64,000 nucleotides of DNA from JAGFIY01 sp964499285 (GCA_964499285.1 CAZCLA010000005.1:1-64000); one strand, 5' to 3'; shown: positions 8,648 through 18,116, numbered from the stretch's first letter. Numbers and translations: made by a program. The notes: a model not told the origin generated them from the letters alone.

Positions 8648-9304
8648 TTATGTTGTTATCAAGTTTTTTAGTTCTGCAGTTGCTGCCGAGATATTGTCCG
8701 AATGAAAAATTGCAGAACCGGCAACAAAAATATCACAGCCAAGATCGCATATATTTTTGATGTTGTTTTTGTTTACTCCGCCGTCAATTTCAATCAGAAA
8801 ATTAAGTGATCTTTCTTCTCTGAGCTTATTTAACTTCATAATTTTATCAAGTGAAGAATTAATAAATTTCTGTCCTTCAAATCCAGGATTGACCGACATT
8901 ATAAGCACAAAATCTACTTCATCGATAATGCAGTTTAGAGTATGAATCGGAGTTGCAGGATTTAGGACAACTCCCGCTTTTATGTTATAGGATTTGATTT
9001 CTGCAATCACTCGATGGAGATGACCGATATTTTCTTGATGGACAGATATATAATCAGCTCCAGCTTTTGCAAATTTTTCTATAAAATTCTGTGGATTATC
9101 GATCATTAAATGACAGTCAATCGGAAGTTTCGTTGATTTTTTTACGGCTTCTACAATAAGTGGTCCAAAGGTGATGTTAGGTACAAAACTACCATCCATT
9201 ATATCGCAGTGAATTATATCAGCGCCGCCGATCTCTGTATAACGAATTTGGTTGGACAATTCTTTAAAATCTGCAGATAATATTGAAGGAGCGATCAATT
9301 TCAT
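8648..9304 (-). CDS. rpe: Ribulose-phosphate 3-epimerase
   Basis: A 218-residue TIM-barrel epimerase that interconverts ribulose-5-phosphate and xylulose-5-phosphate in the pentose phosphate pathway. Motifs are intact: APSILSADF at the N terminus, IHCDIMDGSFVPNITFG with metal ligands His and Asp, CHLMI, MSVNPGFEGQKF and EIDGGVN with the catalytic Asp. The ATG directly follows the stop of the PASTA gene, with AAAGG eight bases upstream. The next gene is folP. Confidence 0.96.
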   Translation of the reverse strand: MKLIAPSILSADFKELSNQIRYTEIGGADIIHCDIMDGSFVPNITFGPLIVEAVKKSTKLPIDCHLMIDNPQNFIEKFAKAGADYISVHQENIGHLHRVIAEIKSYNIKAGVVLNPATPIHTLNCIIDEVDFVLIMSVNPGFEGQKFINSSLDKIMKLNKLREERSLNFLIEIDGGVNKNNIKNICDLGCDIFVAGSAIFHSDNISAATAELKNLITT

Positions 9305-10039
9305 TTAGTCTACCTTTGCTTTTGTAACCCAAACATCCACACTATCACCAACACTCAGCAACTTACCTTCACTGGGAATTTGATCTATTACCGTATTAGG
9401 CACAAGGTTTGGTGATACTTGATAATTTACCCGCCCTACTTTGAGTGAGTTGCTTCTTAATATTTGGCCTGCTTCAGTAAGAGATTTACCATAAATGTTT
9501 GGAACTCTTATCATCCCAACTCTTGGACCAACGCTTACTTTAAGATTAATAATTGTTCCTTTTTCAATGTTCGAGTCTTCTTCCGGGTCTTGACCGATAA
9601 CAGTGTTGGCGGCAAATTCTGAACGGACATTTTCAATTTCGCCTAATTCGAGTCCCAAACGTTCAATAGTTATTTTTGCGTCTCGAAAAGTTTTCCCAAC
9701 TAAAATAGGGGCTTTCAGCAGAGGTTCACCACCGCTTATGAATAAATAGACTCTTCTTCCCTCTTTTACTCTAGTGCCAGCTCTGGGCCGATGATATATT
9801 ACTCTATCTTTCGGAACATTTTCGTCAAATTTTGGCCCCTGTTCAATCGGATTTAGATTCATGGACTTAAGAATATTTATCGCTTCCACCTTATGTTTAT
9901 TTATCAGATTGGGCATTTCAAATTCTGGAGCTGAAACATACCAGGGCAGAATGAACCAATCCAGGATAACAACGACGAAAACAATCGCTGCGAGAACCGA
10001 AAGCGGAATAAGTACTATTTTTTTCTTCAAATATTTCAT
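9305..10039 (-). CDS. PASTA-domain membrane protein
   Basis: A 244-residue protein with a short basic N terminus, one membrane helix (about residues 8-28) and three consecutive PASTA repeats (roughly 39-100, 105-172 and 175-242). Each repeat has the P-x-hydrophobic...A...L pattern and ends in a VSVG or ISGG-type strand. PASTA domains bind peptidoglycan fragments in kinases and penicillin-binding proteins. Here no kinase or transpeptidase domain is attached, so it is probably a periplasmic cell-wall-binding accessory. It is first in the run with rpe, folP and cdaA. Confidence 0.85.
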   Translation of the reverse strand: MKYLKKKIVLIPLSVLAAIVFVVVILDWFILPWYVSAPEFEMPNLINKHKVEAINILKSMNLNPIEQGPKFDENVPKDRVIYHRPRAGTRVKEGRRVYLFISGGEPLLKAPILVGKTFRDAKITIERLGLELGEIENVRSEFAANTVIGQDPEEDSNIEKGTIINLKVSVGPRVGMIRVPNIYGKSLTEAGQILRSNSLKVGRVNYQVSPNLVPNTVIDQIPSEGKLLSVGDSVDVWVTKAKVD

Positions 10040-10201
10040 TTATCAAATATATTTATTGAGTTATTTTTTAACAACTTATATTTCCGATTATAACACTATT
10101 TTTATATTTTTATGCAATCTATAGAAAATATAACTGATTTTTGCAATTAACTTAATTCGGCATTATTTGAACCTACCAATTAAAATAAATTAGGAGACTA
10201 T

Positions 10202-11707
10202 ATGTTTAAAAACCATCCAAAGGGATTACCCGTTCTCTTTTTTACTGAGATGTGGGAACGATTTGGGTTCTACACGATGCTAGCAATTTTTGTCCTTTAC
10301 CTTCAAGAAAATTTTAAATGGGATGCCGCAACTACTACTAACGTTTACGGTATATTTTTAGCCGCTGTTTATTTCACTCCCATTTTGGGAGGCTGGATTG
10401 CCGACAATGTCCTAGGCTACGGAAAGACAATTACTCTCGGGGCAATCACAATGGGTATAGGCTATGCCTTGATGGCAATTCCTACTCAATCCGAAGTTCA
10501 ACTTTATTCTGCCCTAGCAGTTGTTGCGATAGGAAATGGTTTATTCAAAGCGAATATATCGGTTTTGGTCGGGAACCTTTATTCTCACTCGAGCGGTTCC
10601 ATAAAAGATGCCGGCTACAATATTTTTTATATGGGTATTAATATTGGTGCATTCTATGCCCCGCAGGCAGCAAATGGAATTAAAGAGTTTTTTGTTAATT
10701 CCATGGGTACATCTTTAGCTCATGCCTATAACGCTGGCTTTGGAATTGCGGCGGTCGGGATGATTTTCTCACTCTTAATATTCCAGATTTTTAAAAAACA
10801 TTACACAGATGCAGATTATCAATCCAAGAAGGTTACCAATACAGAAAAGGATCTACAGCTAAGCAAGGAACAAGAAAAAGAACGGATAACTGCACTACTC
10901 ATAATTTTTGCGATTGTAATTTTCTTCTGGATGGCTTTCCATCAAAATGGTGCAGCTCTTACATTGTTTGCAAGAGACTACACAGATATAGTTGTAAGCA
11001 AATTTACATTCTTATTGTTTGATGTGATTGGGCTTCATGCAGTATTGGCAGTACTTTTGGGAGGCGGTTTTATGCTGAACAGATCTGCTTCTTCAAAAGC
11101 AAAAATGTATGCCGGAATAGCAATAGTTGCCGGCATTTCTGTTATATTTTACAAACTAAGTACATTTCCCGAAGAGGGCGGAAATATCTCCCCCGAACAA
11201 TTCCAATACTTTAATCCGATGTTTATTGTTCTCTTAACCCCGCTTATTGTCGGCTATTTCAGATTTCTTAACACAAAAGGGAAAGAACCTTCATCTCCTG
11301 GAAAAATTGGTATAGGAATGGTGATTACCGGTCTTGCTTTTGCTTTGATGATACTTGCTTCAATGGGATTGCCTGCTGTATATTCGCTCGAAGGAGGGAG
11401 TTCGAGTTTTACCGTAAGTCCTTATTGGTTAATATCGACATATTTTATGCTGACAATAGCAGAACTTCATCTCAGCCCGATGGGACTTTCCTTTGTGTCG
11501 AAAGTTGCTCCTCCTAAAATGAAAGGATTAATGATGGGTATGTGGTTCGGTGCAACTGCGGTAGGAAACTATCTTTCAGGATTTGTCGGAAGATTCTATC
11601 AAAACTGGGAATTGTGGCAATTCTTTGCACTTCTTGTCGTTACTTCGCTTATTGCCGCATCATTAATCGCATTATTCTTAAAGAAGCTTAAACACGCGAC
11701 CCGTTAA
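10202..11707 (+). CDS. POT-family proton-coupled peptide transporter
   Basis: A 501-residue inner-membrane symporter of the PTR2/POT family with about 14 hydrophobic segments. The proton-coupling ExxERF motif appears as TEMWERFGFYTM near residue 20. The family signature NIFYMGINIGAFYAP is near 140 and GWIADNVLGYGKT near 68. It should import di- and tripeptides with protons. AGGAG lies five bases before the ATG. It is a single-gene unit: a strong terminator follows and the upstream gene is divergent. Confidence 0.94.
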   Translation: MFKNHPKGLPVLFFTEMWERFGFYTMLAIFVLYLQENFKWDAATTTNVYGIFLAAVYFTPILGGWIADNVLGYGKTITLGAITMGIGYALMAIPTQSEVQLYSALAVVAIGNGLFKANISVLVGNLYSHSSGSIKDAGYNIFYMGINIGAFYAPQAANGIKEFFVNSMGTSLAHAYNAGFGIAAVGMIFSLLIFQIFKKHYTDADYQSKKVTNTEKDLQLSKEQEKERITALLIIFAIVIFFWMAFHQNGAALTLFARDYTDIVVSKFTFLLFDVIGLHAVLAVLLGGGFMLNRSASSKAKMYAGIAIVAGISVIFYKLSTFPEEGGNISPEQFQYFNPMFIVLLTPLIVGYFRFLNTKGKEPSSPGKIGIGMVITGLAFALMILASMGLPAVYSLEGGSSSFTVSPYWLISTYFMLTIAELHLSPMGLSFVSKVAPPKMKGLMMGMWFGATAVGNYLSGFVGRFYQNWELWQFFALLVVTSLIAASLIALFLKKLKHATR

Positions 11708-11730
11708 TTTTTTTTTATCAAAGTCGGTTA

Positions 11731-11757
11731 AAAGGGATCCTCGTGATCCCTTTTTAT
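11731..11757 (+). terminator. Rho-independent terminator after the peptide transporter gene
   Basis: A perfect nine-base stem AAAGGGATC/GATCCCTTT (11731-11739 and 11745-11753) with a five-base loop, followed by further T residues. It lies 24 bases after the transporter stop. Confidence 0.88.
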
Positions 11758-11807
11758 TTTCCTTCTGAAATTTTCCGTATATTAAAGAAAAGCAATTCAG
11801 AGTTAAT

Positions 11808-13034
11808 ATGAACACACTGTTTATTTTATTTGAAGACTACAAAATCATCAATTTTAATCCTCTAGTTCACTTAAGACCACTTTTCCATTTACATTGTGGC
11901 GCTTTAACGATTTTAGATAAATTGAAGTTAAGATCCGATGAACGCAATTTAGCTCTGATAGTAAGAGACGAAATGCAGAATCATACTGAAAGTATAAATA
12001 ATAATATTCCGGTGAACAGAATTCCAAGTGAATTTGAAAGAAAATTATTTATTAATGCAAGACTTCTTTTGGATAACTCAATATTCAATCAGATTATTCA
12101 ACTAGAGGATGAGAAAGCTTTATCGTCGAACGGACAAATTATTGCATTCCGGAGCGACAATTTTTCTGAAAATGAAATAGAAAGTTTATTTACGGCGGAT
12201 TATGAAGCATTGTTTTCAAAAATAAATATTCACGAAATCGATGCCGAACTATTAGACTACATCTGGGATTTAATCTATGCAAATGGGAATCAGCTTGATA
12301 AAGACATAAAATTTTTGGTTAATTCAGAAAAATATACACCTGAAAAATTCGATCAAGAATTTTTTAAAATAAACGAGCAATTAATCTTTTTTGGCAAACA
12401 AATAAAAATTGCTCCAAATGTTTTGCTTGATGCATCAAATGGTCCGATTCTGATAGACGACAATTGCGAAATTATGGCGGGAGCTGCTATCTACGGTCCT
12501 TGCTACATAGGCCCCAATTCTAAAATTAAAGCAGGAGCAAAAATTTATGGACCGGTAAGTATTGGCAACACTTGTAAGATTGGTGGTGAAGTTGAGGACA
12601 GCATTATTCTCCCCTACTCAAATAAACAGCACGAGGGTTTTCTTGGCCATTCATATCTCGGATCTTGGGTAAATCTCGGAGCGGACACAAACAACAGTGA
12701 TCTTAAAAACAATTATGGTGAAATTACAGTTACTTTGAATGGTAAAAATATAAATACCGGTAAACAGTTTCTTGGATTGATTATGGGCGATCACTCTAAA
12801 ACAGCAATTAACACTCAATTTAATACAGGAACAATAGTTGGTGTTTCATCGAACATATTCGGAATTGGATTTCCTCCCAAATCAGTTCAATCATTTTCAT
12901 GGGGCGGATTTGATGATTCGAAATATGATATTGATAAAGCAATAGAAGTAGCAGAAAAAGTGATGAAAAGAAGAAACCGAAATTTGAGTAAATACGAAAA
13001 TGATCTGATGAGAAGTTTATATTCCCAAATGTGA
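11808..13034 (+). CDS. GlmU-like sugar-phosphate nucleotidyltransferase/acetyltransferase
   Basis: A 408-residue protein matching the TIGR03991-type alternative GlmU of Bacteroidota-related bacteria. The N-terminal half (for example FEDYKIINFNPLVHLRPLF) replaces the classical GlmU nucleotidyltransferase. The C-terminal half, from about residue 200, has left-handed beta-helix hexapeptide repeats (GAAIYGPCYIGPNSKIKAGA) ending in GHSYLGSWVNLGADTN. It probably helps make UDP-N-acetylglucosamine for the envelope. I place it by pattern only; the exact sugar is not certain. Confidence 0.8.
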   Translation: MNTLFILFEDYKIINFNPLVHLRPLFHLHCGALTILDKLKLRSDERNLALIVRDEMQNHTESINNNIPVNRIPSEFERKLFINARLLLDNSIFNQIIQLEDEKALSSNGQIIAFRSDNFSENEIESLFTADYEALFSKINIHEIDAELLDYIWDLIYANGNQLDKDIKFLVNSEKYTPEKFDQEFFKINEQLIFFGKQIKIAPNVLLDASNGPILIDDNCEIMAGAAIYGPCYIGPNSKIKAGAKIYGPVSIGNTCKIGGEVEDSIILPYSNKQHEGFLGHSYLGSWVNLGADTNNSDLKNNYGEITVTLNGKNINTGKQFLGLIMGDHSKTAINTQFNTGTIVGVSSNIFGIGFPPKSVQSFSWGGFDDSKYDIDKAIEVAEKVMKRRNRNLSKYENDLMRSLYSQM

Positions 13035-13052
13035 TTACTCTCCGATTTTTAC

Positions 13053-14660
13053 ATGATTAAAAATTACTATTATCTAAATCGTGCAGTTATTGAACTGCAA
13101 AATCTTATAAATTCCCGGTTTAACATTCCTTTCACACAGGAGAAGAATAAATTAGTTTTTGCGTTGGAGACTGATCATTTTGAACCTAAGTTTTTGCTGT
13201 TAAGTGTAGATCAGAATTATCCTTACATTCTGCTGCGAGAAAATTATTCGCGAGCTAAAAAAAACTGTATCGATTTTTTTAATGAGTATTTCCCGGCTAT
13301 ACTTACTAAACTGGAAATTGCTTATCGTGAACGAGTTATCAAATATTCTTTTGAAAATTTTGATATGTATTATTCCATAAAAGGCAAAGACTCAAATATT
13401 TGCGTGGTTGATAAATCCGATAATTTTCTTCTCTTCAAAGCTCCTAAAAAAGACAAGACTGATTTAAAGAATTTCTATATTTCTCAACACTATAGTTCTC
13501 TTTATAATCTTCCTTTGGCGGAGATCGAGTCGCTTGGAAAAGATTTAAATATTAAAAATCTCTTCCCAGAATTTGGAGCAAGAATCAATAACGAGATAAA
13601 GCTTAGATCAAAAAATATTGATAAAAAAGAAATTATCACTCAAGTACTCTATGAGATTCAATCGGAAGATATTGCGGTATGGTACAATAGAACAAGCAAT
13701 GAAATATTTTTTCAACCGGCTACATTTTTTGGATTCGATAATTTCGAAAAAGAAATTTTCTCAAATTATCAGAATGCGGTAAATTTTTATTTACGTAATA
13801 AGTATACATCTGCTACTTTTAATGATATTTTTAATCAAATAAGCACGCATATTTCTCGTGAATTAAATACATTAACGAAAAAACTAAATAATTTGCGATT
13901 GAGAATTGAGAATGGAAATCGCTCCGAAGAATATCAAAAATACGGCGATCTAATCCTGATGAATTTGAATAATATTAATAATTCTGAATCTCAGATAGAG
14001 TTGATCGATCCTTCGGATGAGAAAACTTATTTGATAAAATATGATAGTAATTTATCTCCGCAGCAAAATGCATCGAAGTACTATGAAAAATCAAAGGATG
14101 AAAAAATAAATTATGAAGTAAGCAAACAACTGTTCATAAAATCTGAAAAAAGATATAAGGAGTTTCTAGCAATTCATAAAAAATTCGAGCAGTGTAAAAC
14201 GTTAGATGATTTGATTAACTTAAAAAAAGAATTAAAGATCGATAACAAATCTAGATACAATAAATTGGAACAAAATATAAATTACAGACACTATGTTATT
14301 AACGGAAAGTATCATGTATTTGTCGGGAAGGATTCGAAAAGCAATGATCTTCTTACTACTAAATTCGCGAAGCAGAATGACTATTGGTTTCATGCAAGAG
14401 GTTATTCGGGATCGCACGTTGTGTTAAGAGTCGACAATCCAAAGGAAGGAATTCCAAAGAACATATTAAAAGATACTGCATCAATAGCTGCATTTTATAG
14501 CAAGGGTAAAACAGCTAAAACGACACCGGTAAGCTATACATTTAGGAAATATGTAAGAAAAAATAAAGGAATGGCGCCAGGTAAAGTATTGCTTATGAAG
14601 GAGGAAGTACTGCTTGTTTCCCCTCAAATTCCGGACAATTGTGAAATAGTAGATGAGTAA
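13053..14660 (+). CDS. NFACT-family protein (RqcH/Rqc2-like)
   Basis: A 535-residue member of the NFACT family, whose bacterial member RqcH binds stalled 50S subunits and adds C-terminal alanine tails. The C-terminal NFACT-R domain is clear: NGKYHVFVGKDSKSND, then YWFHARGYSGSHVVLR, then KGMAPGKV. A coiled-coil-rich middle spans about residues 260-400. In the N-terminal domain the family's functionally essential Asp-Arg pair appears as Glu93-Arg94 (YRERVIKY). A ribosome quality-control role is likely but not shown. The 3' end overlaps the next small gene by eight bases. Confidence 0.85.
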   Translation: MIKNYYYLNRAVIELQNLINSRFNIPFTQEKNKLVFALETDHFEPKFLLLSVDQNYPYILLRENYSRAKKNCIDFFNEYFPAILTKLEIAYRERVIKYSFENFDMYYSIKGKDSNICVVDKSDNFLLFKAPKKDKTDLKNFYISQHYSSLYNLPLAEIESLGKDLNIKNLFPEFGARINNEIKLRSKNIDKKEIITQVLYEIQSEDIAVWYNRTSNEIFFQPATFFGFDNFEKEIFSNYQNAVNFYLRNKYTSATFNDIFNQISTHISRELNTLTKKLNNLRLRIENGNRSEEYQKYGDLILMNLNNINNSESQIELIDPSDEKTYLIKYDSNLSPQQNASKYYEKSKDEKINYEVSKQLFIKSEKRYKEFLAIHKKFEQCKTLDDLINLKKELKIDNKSRYNKLEQNINYRHYVINGKYHVFVGKDSKSNDLLTTKFAKQNDYWFHARGYSGSHVVLRVDNPKEGIPKNILKDTASIAAFYSKGKTAKTTPVSYTFRKYVRKNKGMAPGKVLLMKEEVLLVSPQIPDNCEIVDE

Positions 14661-15030
14661 TTACAAGGAGAAGTTGATTAAAATCAATGTTCTTACTTCT
14701 CAAGGAAATAGGGAGCTAGAACGAGCCAAAGCAGAAATTCCGTCTGGGAACTTCGGCAAAGTTAGAGTTTTATCAAGGAGGGCTGCCGGTTTTTATTTGA
14801 CAGCCTTGAGTGAGAAGTTTCCGGAATTGGAAATTGGCTCGAATTTTATCACACAAATTCACCGGTTTAGCCAGTTAAAAGATCTGGACAAAACGGTCAA
14901 GAAAGCTTGCGGCAATTTATCAGTGAAGGTCAGCGAAAATGAAATTGATGCTTCAGCCTCCATATCAGCTGCCGAAATAATAATAAATTGTGTTCTGAAA
15001 AAGTTAGGTGTTTCTGAAAACAAAAACTAA
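14653..15030 (+). CDS. Small helical hypothetical protein coupled to the NFACT gene
   Basis: A 125-residue protein, almost all predicted helix, with the central segment KVRVLSRRAAGFYLTAL and a second amphipathic helix near residues 88-118. The pattern recalls HEPN-like helical bundles, but the RxxxxH motif of HEPN nucleases is absent, so I do not assign that activity. The eight-base overlap with the RqcH-like gene indicates translational coupling, and it may act with that protein. No signal peptide or membrane helix. Confidence 0.72.
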   Translation: MSNYKEKLIKINVLTSQGNRELERAKAEIPSGNFGKVRVLSRRAAGFYLTALSEKFPELEIGSNFITQIHRFSQLKDLDKTVKKACGNLSVKVSENEIDASASISAAEIIINCVLKKLGVSENKN

Positions 15031-15078
15031 TTTGTTGGTTAATTGCTATATTTATGAGCAATATTTAATGATTCGACT

Positions 15079-15582
15079 ATGAAAAATTATTTTTCCCTCA
15101 ATATAATTAAGATCATTTTATTAAGTGTGATTGCAGCACTGCTGTTCAACACGTTTAATGAAAACGGTATATCGGTTATCGGAGAAGAGAAAACTTACGC
15201 AGCATATCAATCTGGTTCCGGGTCTGATGAAGTTCTGCCTCCTCGTCAAGTTATGCTAAATCAAGCTTTTGAATTGTACGAAACCGGTGATGCATTAATG
15301 ATTGATGCGAGAGATAATTGGGATTATTCTGATGGGCATATCGAAAATGCAATTAATATTCCTGAGTTCAGTTTCAATCCAAAGGATGAAAAAGTATCTT
15401 CACTCGATAAAGAGAAGACCTATATAATTTATTGTGGGAGTGATGACTGTGATATAAGCAAACGGCTTGCCGATCAATTATACAAATTAGGTTTTTCAAG
15501 TATTTTATTCTTTGAGGAAGGTTACGAGGGTTGGATGAATTCGGGTTATCCAGTTAGTAATGGGGAAGAAAATGTGGAATAA
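15079..15582 (+). CDS. Membrane-anchored rhodanese-like protein
   Basis: A 167-residue protein. An N-terminal hydrophobic segment (about 8-25) exports it and may anchor it. A rhodanese domain follows from about residue 55, with MIDARDNWDYSDGHIENAINIP and the active-site loop YCGSDDCD, where Cys119 is the likely sulfur acceptor. The arrangement fits periplasmic sulfur or thiol chemistry. It overlaps the MauE-like gene by 23 bases, so the two are co-translated and probably work together. Confidence 0.86.
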   Translation: MKNYFSLNIIKIILLSVIAALLFNTFNENGISVIGEEKTYAAYQSGSGSDEVLPPRQVMLNQAFELYETGDALMIDARDNWDYSDGHIENAINIPEFSFNPKDEKVSSLDKEKTYIIYCGSDDCDISKRLADQLYKLGFSSILFFEEGYEGWMNSGYPVSNGEENVE

Positions 15583-16015
15583 ACTATTGACAAATTCTAA
15601 CTTTCAATTGTTCTTGAGAATAGTTTTCGCTGCTTTGTTCATTTTTTCTGGTGGAACTAAAATTAGCATGCCGGAAGAATTCGCTGTTTCTATATCCAAC
15701 TATAGATTACTTCCGGTTGAACTTGTGAATTTCTTCGCAATAATAATTCCATGGATAGAAATTATCGCGGGAAATCTTCTTCTTTTTGGCTTCTTTGTTA
15801 AAGAAAATTCGTTCATTCTTACATTTCTTTTAGGTGTTTTTACTGTAATGGTTTTGATTGCAATGTTGAGAGGTCTTAATATCGACTGTGGTTGTTTTGG
15901 AACTAAAGGAGGTCAAAAGGTCGGACTTTTGAAAATTATGGAAAATCTTATCTACTTCGTAATCGGTATTTTCATTTATAGGTTTTCTAATTATCATAAA
16001 ATATTGTTGAAATGA
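15560..16015 (+). CDS. MauE/DoxX-family membrane protein
   Basis: A 151-residue protein with four transmembrane helices and the family hallmarks FSGGTKISMPEEFA near the first helix, the IPWIEIIAGNLLL helix and the DCGCFG cysteine motif near residue 113. MauE-type proteins are thought to pass reducing equivalents for disulfide formation or to help protein maturation. The Met at residue 5 (15572) is an alternative start. It overlaps the rhodanese gene upstream and shares ATGA with the GT9 gene downstream. Confidence 0.83.
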   Translation: MGKKMWNKLLTNSNFQLFLRIVFAALFIFSGGTKISMPEEFAVSISNYRLLPVELVNFFAIIIPWIEIIAGNLLLFGFFVKENSFILTFLLGVFTVMVLIAMLRGLNIDCGCFGTKGGQKVGLLKIMENLIYFVIGIFIYRFSNYHKILLK

Positions 16016-17061
16016 AAACACTTCGCGGCATCGATCCGACGCAGGTGAAAAATATTTTAGTAATTAAACTTCGCGGAATTGGAGATGTTGTTTTATCTAC
16101 CATTGTTTTGAACCCGCTGAAGAAATCTTTTCCTAATGCCTCTATCAACTTTTTGACTGAATTTCCAGGCAAAGAATATTTAAAATTCATCGATGATATT
16201 GATGAAATTATTCTTTTCAAAAGAAAAAGTACATCATCAAGATTTATTCAATTATTTCAATTGCGAAATAGGCACTATGATATTGTATTAGATCTTTTCT
16301 CAAATCCTGCAACTGCATTAGTTACCTTTTTTTCGGGAGCAAAATATAAAATTGGCTTTCCGTATCGCGGAAGAAAGTATGCATACAATGTTATTGGTCC
16401 TGAAGAACGCTCAGCTCATCACGCCGCAGATCTGCATTTGGAGATGTTAAAGTATGCTGGGTTAGAAACAGATACTGCAAAATTGAGATTCAAATTATCC
16501 GATCAAGACAAATATTTTGCCGATTCTTTTATCAATAAAAATAACCTATTAGATACTTCTATATTTTGCTTGCTGCCAAGCGGTGGGTGGCAGTCAAAGA
16601 AAATTCCTCCTTCAAAATTTGTTGAAATTGCTGATTCACTAAAAAGCAGATATAAATGTAAAATACTTATTGCTTGGGGTCCAGGTGACGAAAAGGATGC
16701 AAAAGAAATCGCATCACAAGTCAAAGGATCGATTATCACACCGAACACAACAATTGCTCAGATGAGTGCAGTAATAAGTAAGTGTACAATTGTAATAGCG
16801 AATGACAGCGGACCCATGCATATTTCTGTTGCTGCTGGAGTACCTACGCTAAGTATACACGGTCCTACAAATCCACTTCTACAAGGTGCTTATGGTGAAA
16901 AGAATGCAACGATCAATTTTGAAGAACTTAATTGTATAAACTGCAATTTATTGGAATGTCCGTACAACCAAGAATGTTTTAGAGATCTTCCGGTTGAAAG
17001 GATAATGAAAAAGATTGATGGTTTAATTAAGAAAAATAATTTAAAAGTGAATAATGCTTAA
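16012..17061 (+). CDS. Glycosyltransferase family 9 (heptosyltransferase-like)
   Basis: A 349-residue GT9/GT-B enzyme. The N-terminal domain begins ILVIKLRGIGDVVLST (nucleotide-sugar/heptosyltransferase signature) and the C-terminal donor-binding motif is NDSGPMHISVAAGVPTLSIHGPT near 263-285. A C-terminal cysteine cluster (CINCNLLECPYNQECF) is typical of a GT9 subset. It should transfer a sugar to the lipopolysaccharide core at the inner face of the cytoplasmic membrane. It overlaps the next GT9 gene by eight bases. Confidence 0.92.
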   Translation: MKTLRGIDPTQVKNILVIKLRGIGDVVLSTIVLNPLKKSFPNASINFLTEFPGKEYLKFIDDIDEIILFKRKSTSSRFIQLFQLRNRHYDIVLDLFSNPATALVTFFSGAKYKIGFPYRGRKYAYNVIGPEERSAHHAADLHLEMLKYAGLETDTAKLRFKLSDQDKYFADSFINKNNLLDTSIFCLLPSGGWQSKKIPPSKFVEIADSLKSRYKCKILIAWGPGDEKDAKEIASQVKGSIITPNTTIAQMSAVISKCTIVIANDSGPMHISVAAGVPTLSIHGPTNPLLQGAYGEKNATINFEELNCINCNLLECPYNQECFRDLPVERIMKKIDGLIKKNNLKVNNA

Positions 17062-18115
17062 AAGTATTGAAATATTCTTAAAGAATATTCTTTTAAAAAT
17101 ATTACTTAATTTAAATCTATCAGATTATAAAACTGAATCAACAAGATTTAACGCTAATAGCAGACTTATGTTTATTAGATTGAATCGTATTGGTGATGCT
17201 CTTGTTACCACTCCCCTTCTTTTCTATTTAAAAGAAAAACTAAAATGCAGAATTGATATTCTCGCCGACAGAAAGAATTATTTTGTATTTGAGAAAGCTG
17301 AGTTTATCGACAATGTATACATCTTTCCAAAAGGTATTAAGGGATTTAGGTATTTCAGAAAACTTTCCAAGCAAAATAGTTATGATGCAGTTATTGACTT
17401 ACATGATGATATATCGACAACTGTAAGTTTTTTAATAGCATCGTACCCAACAAGAAACAAATTTGGATTTGCTAAGGGGAATGAAAATGTTTATAACAAA
17501 ACGGTCTTAAAACCTGATTCAAAAACGGTTCATATAGTAGATAGAATTTTAACTTTAACGAAATTATTTGATTTAGAATTTCCGAAAGAAAAATTAAATA
17601 TCAATTATAAATTATTACCGGAATCTCTTAAATACATCGATAACTTTCTCGCGAACAATTTTCAAACATCAAAATTTCTTTTGGGAATAAATATATCAGC
17701 TGGCAGTGATGCTAGATTTTGGGGAGTCGAACGTTATAAAAACCTTATACATGAATTGAAAAAATATGATATAAATCTATTCATCATTACTGCAGAAAAA
17801 GATCTCAAATACGCGGAGGAAATAAGTCAAAATACTATTCCATTGTTCTGCGAAAAGGATTTCAATAAATTTGCAGCCATCGTAAGCAAACTGAATTTTT
17901 TAATAACTCCCGATACTGCCATAGTACACCTTGCGTCCGCGTATGATATACCCGTATTCGGTATCTACGTGAAATATAAGACAACGGATATGATTTGGTC
18001 GCCGTATAACTCACCTTTTGAATATTTTGAAACTATTGAACCGAATCTCCAAAATGTTTCATTTGAATCGGTTAAAGAAAAACTCATTCCATTTTTATTA
18101 AGGTATCTGGATTGA
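17054..18115 (+). CDS. Glycosyltransferase family 9, second copy
   Basis: A 353-residue GT9 enzyme, divergent from its neighbour. It has a longer N terminus before LMFIRLNRIGDALVTTPLL (about 35-53) and the donor-site motif TPDTAIVHLASAYDIPVFGIY near 291-311. It lacks the terminal cysteine cluster of the upstream protein. The two probably act in sequence on a lipopolysaccharide core or another surface glycan. The stop is one base from the ATG of the methyltransferase gene. Confidence 0.9.
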   Translation: MLKSIEIFLKNILLKILLNLNLSDYKTESTRFNANSRLMFIRLNRIGDALVTTPLLFYLKEKLKCRIDILADRKNYFVFEKAEFIDNVYIFPKGIKGFRYFRKLSKQNSYDAVIDLHDDISTTVSFLIASYPTRNKFGFAKGNENVYNKTVLKPDSKTVHIVDRILTLTKLFDLEFPKEKLNINYKLLPESLKYIDNFLANNFQTSKFLLGINISAGSDARFWGVERYKNLIHELKKYDINLFIITAEKDLKYAEEISQNTIPLFCEKDFNKFAAIVSKLNFLITPDTAIVHLASAYDIPVFGIYVKYKTTDMIWSPYNSPFEYFETIEPNLQNVSFESVKEKLIPFLLRYLD

Positions 18116-18116
18116 G

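Noticed and set aside
10145..10185. A Bacteroidota-type promoter (TTTG/TAnnTTTG) upstream of the peptide transporter
   Set aside because: A TTG and a TATTTG occur with about the right spacing, but the second element does not match the consensus well and such strings are frequent in AT-rich DNA.
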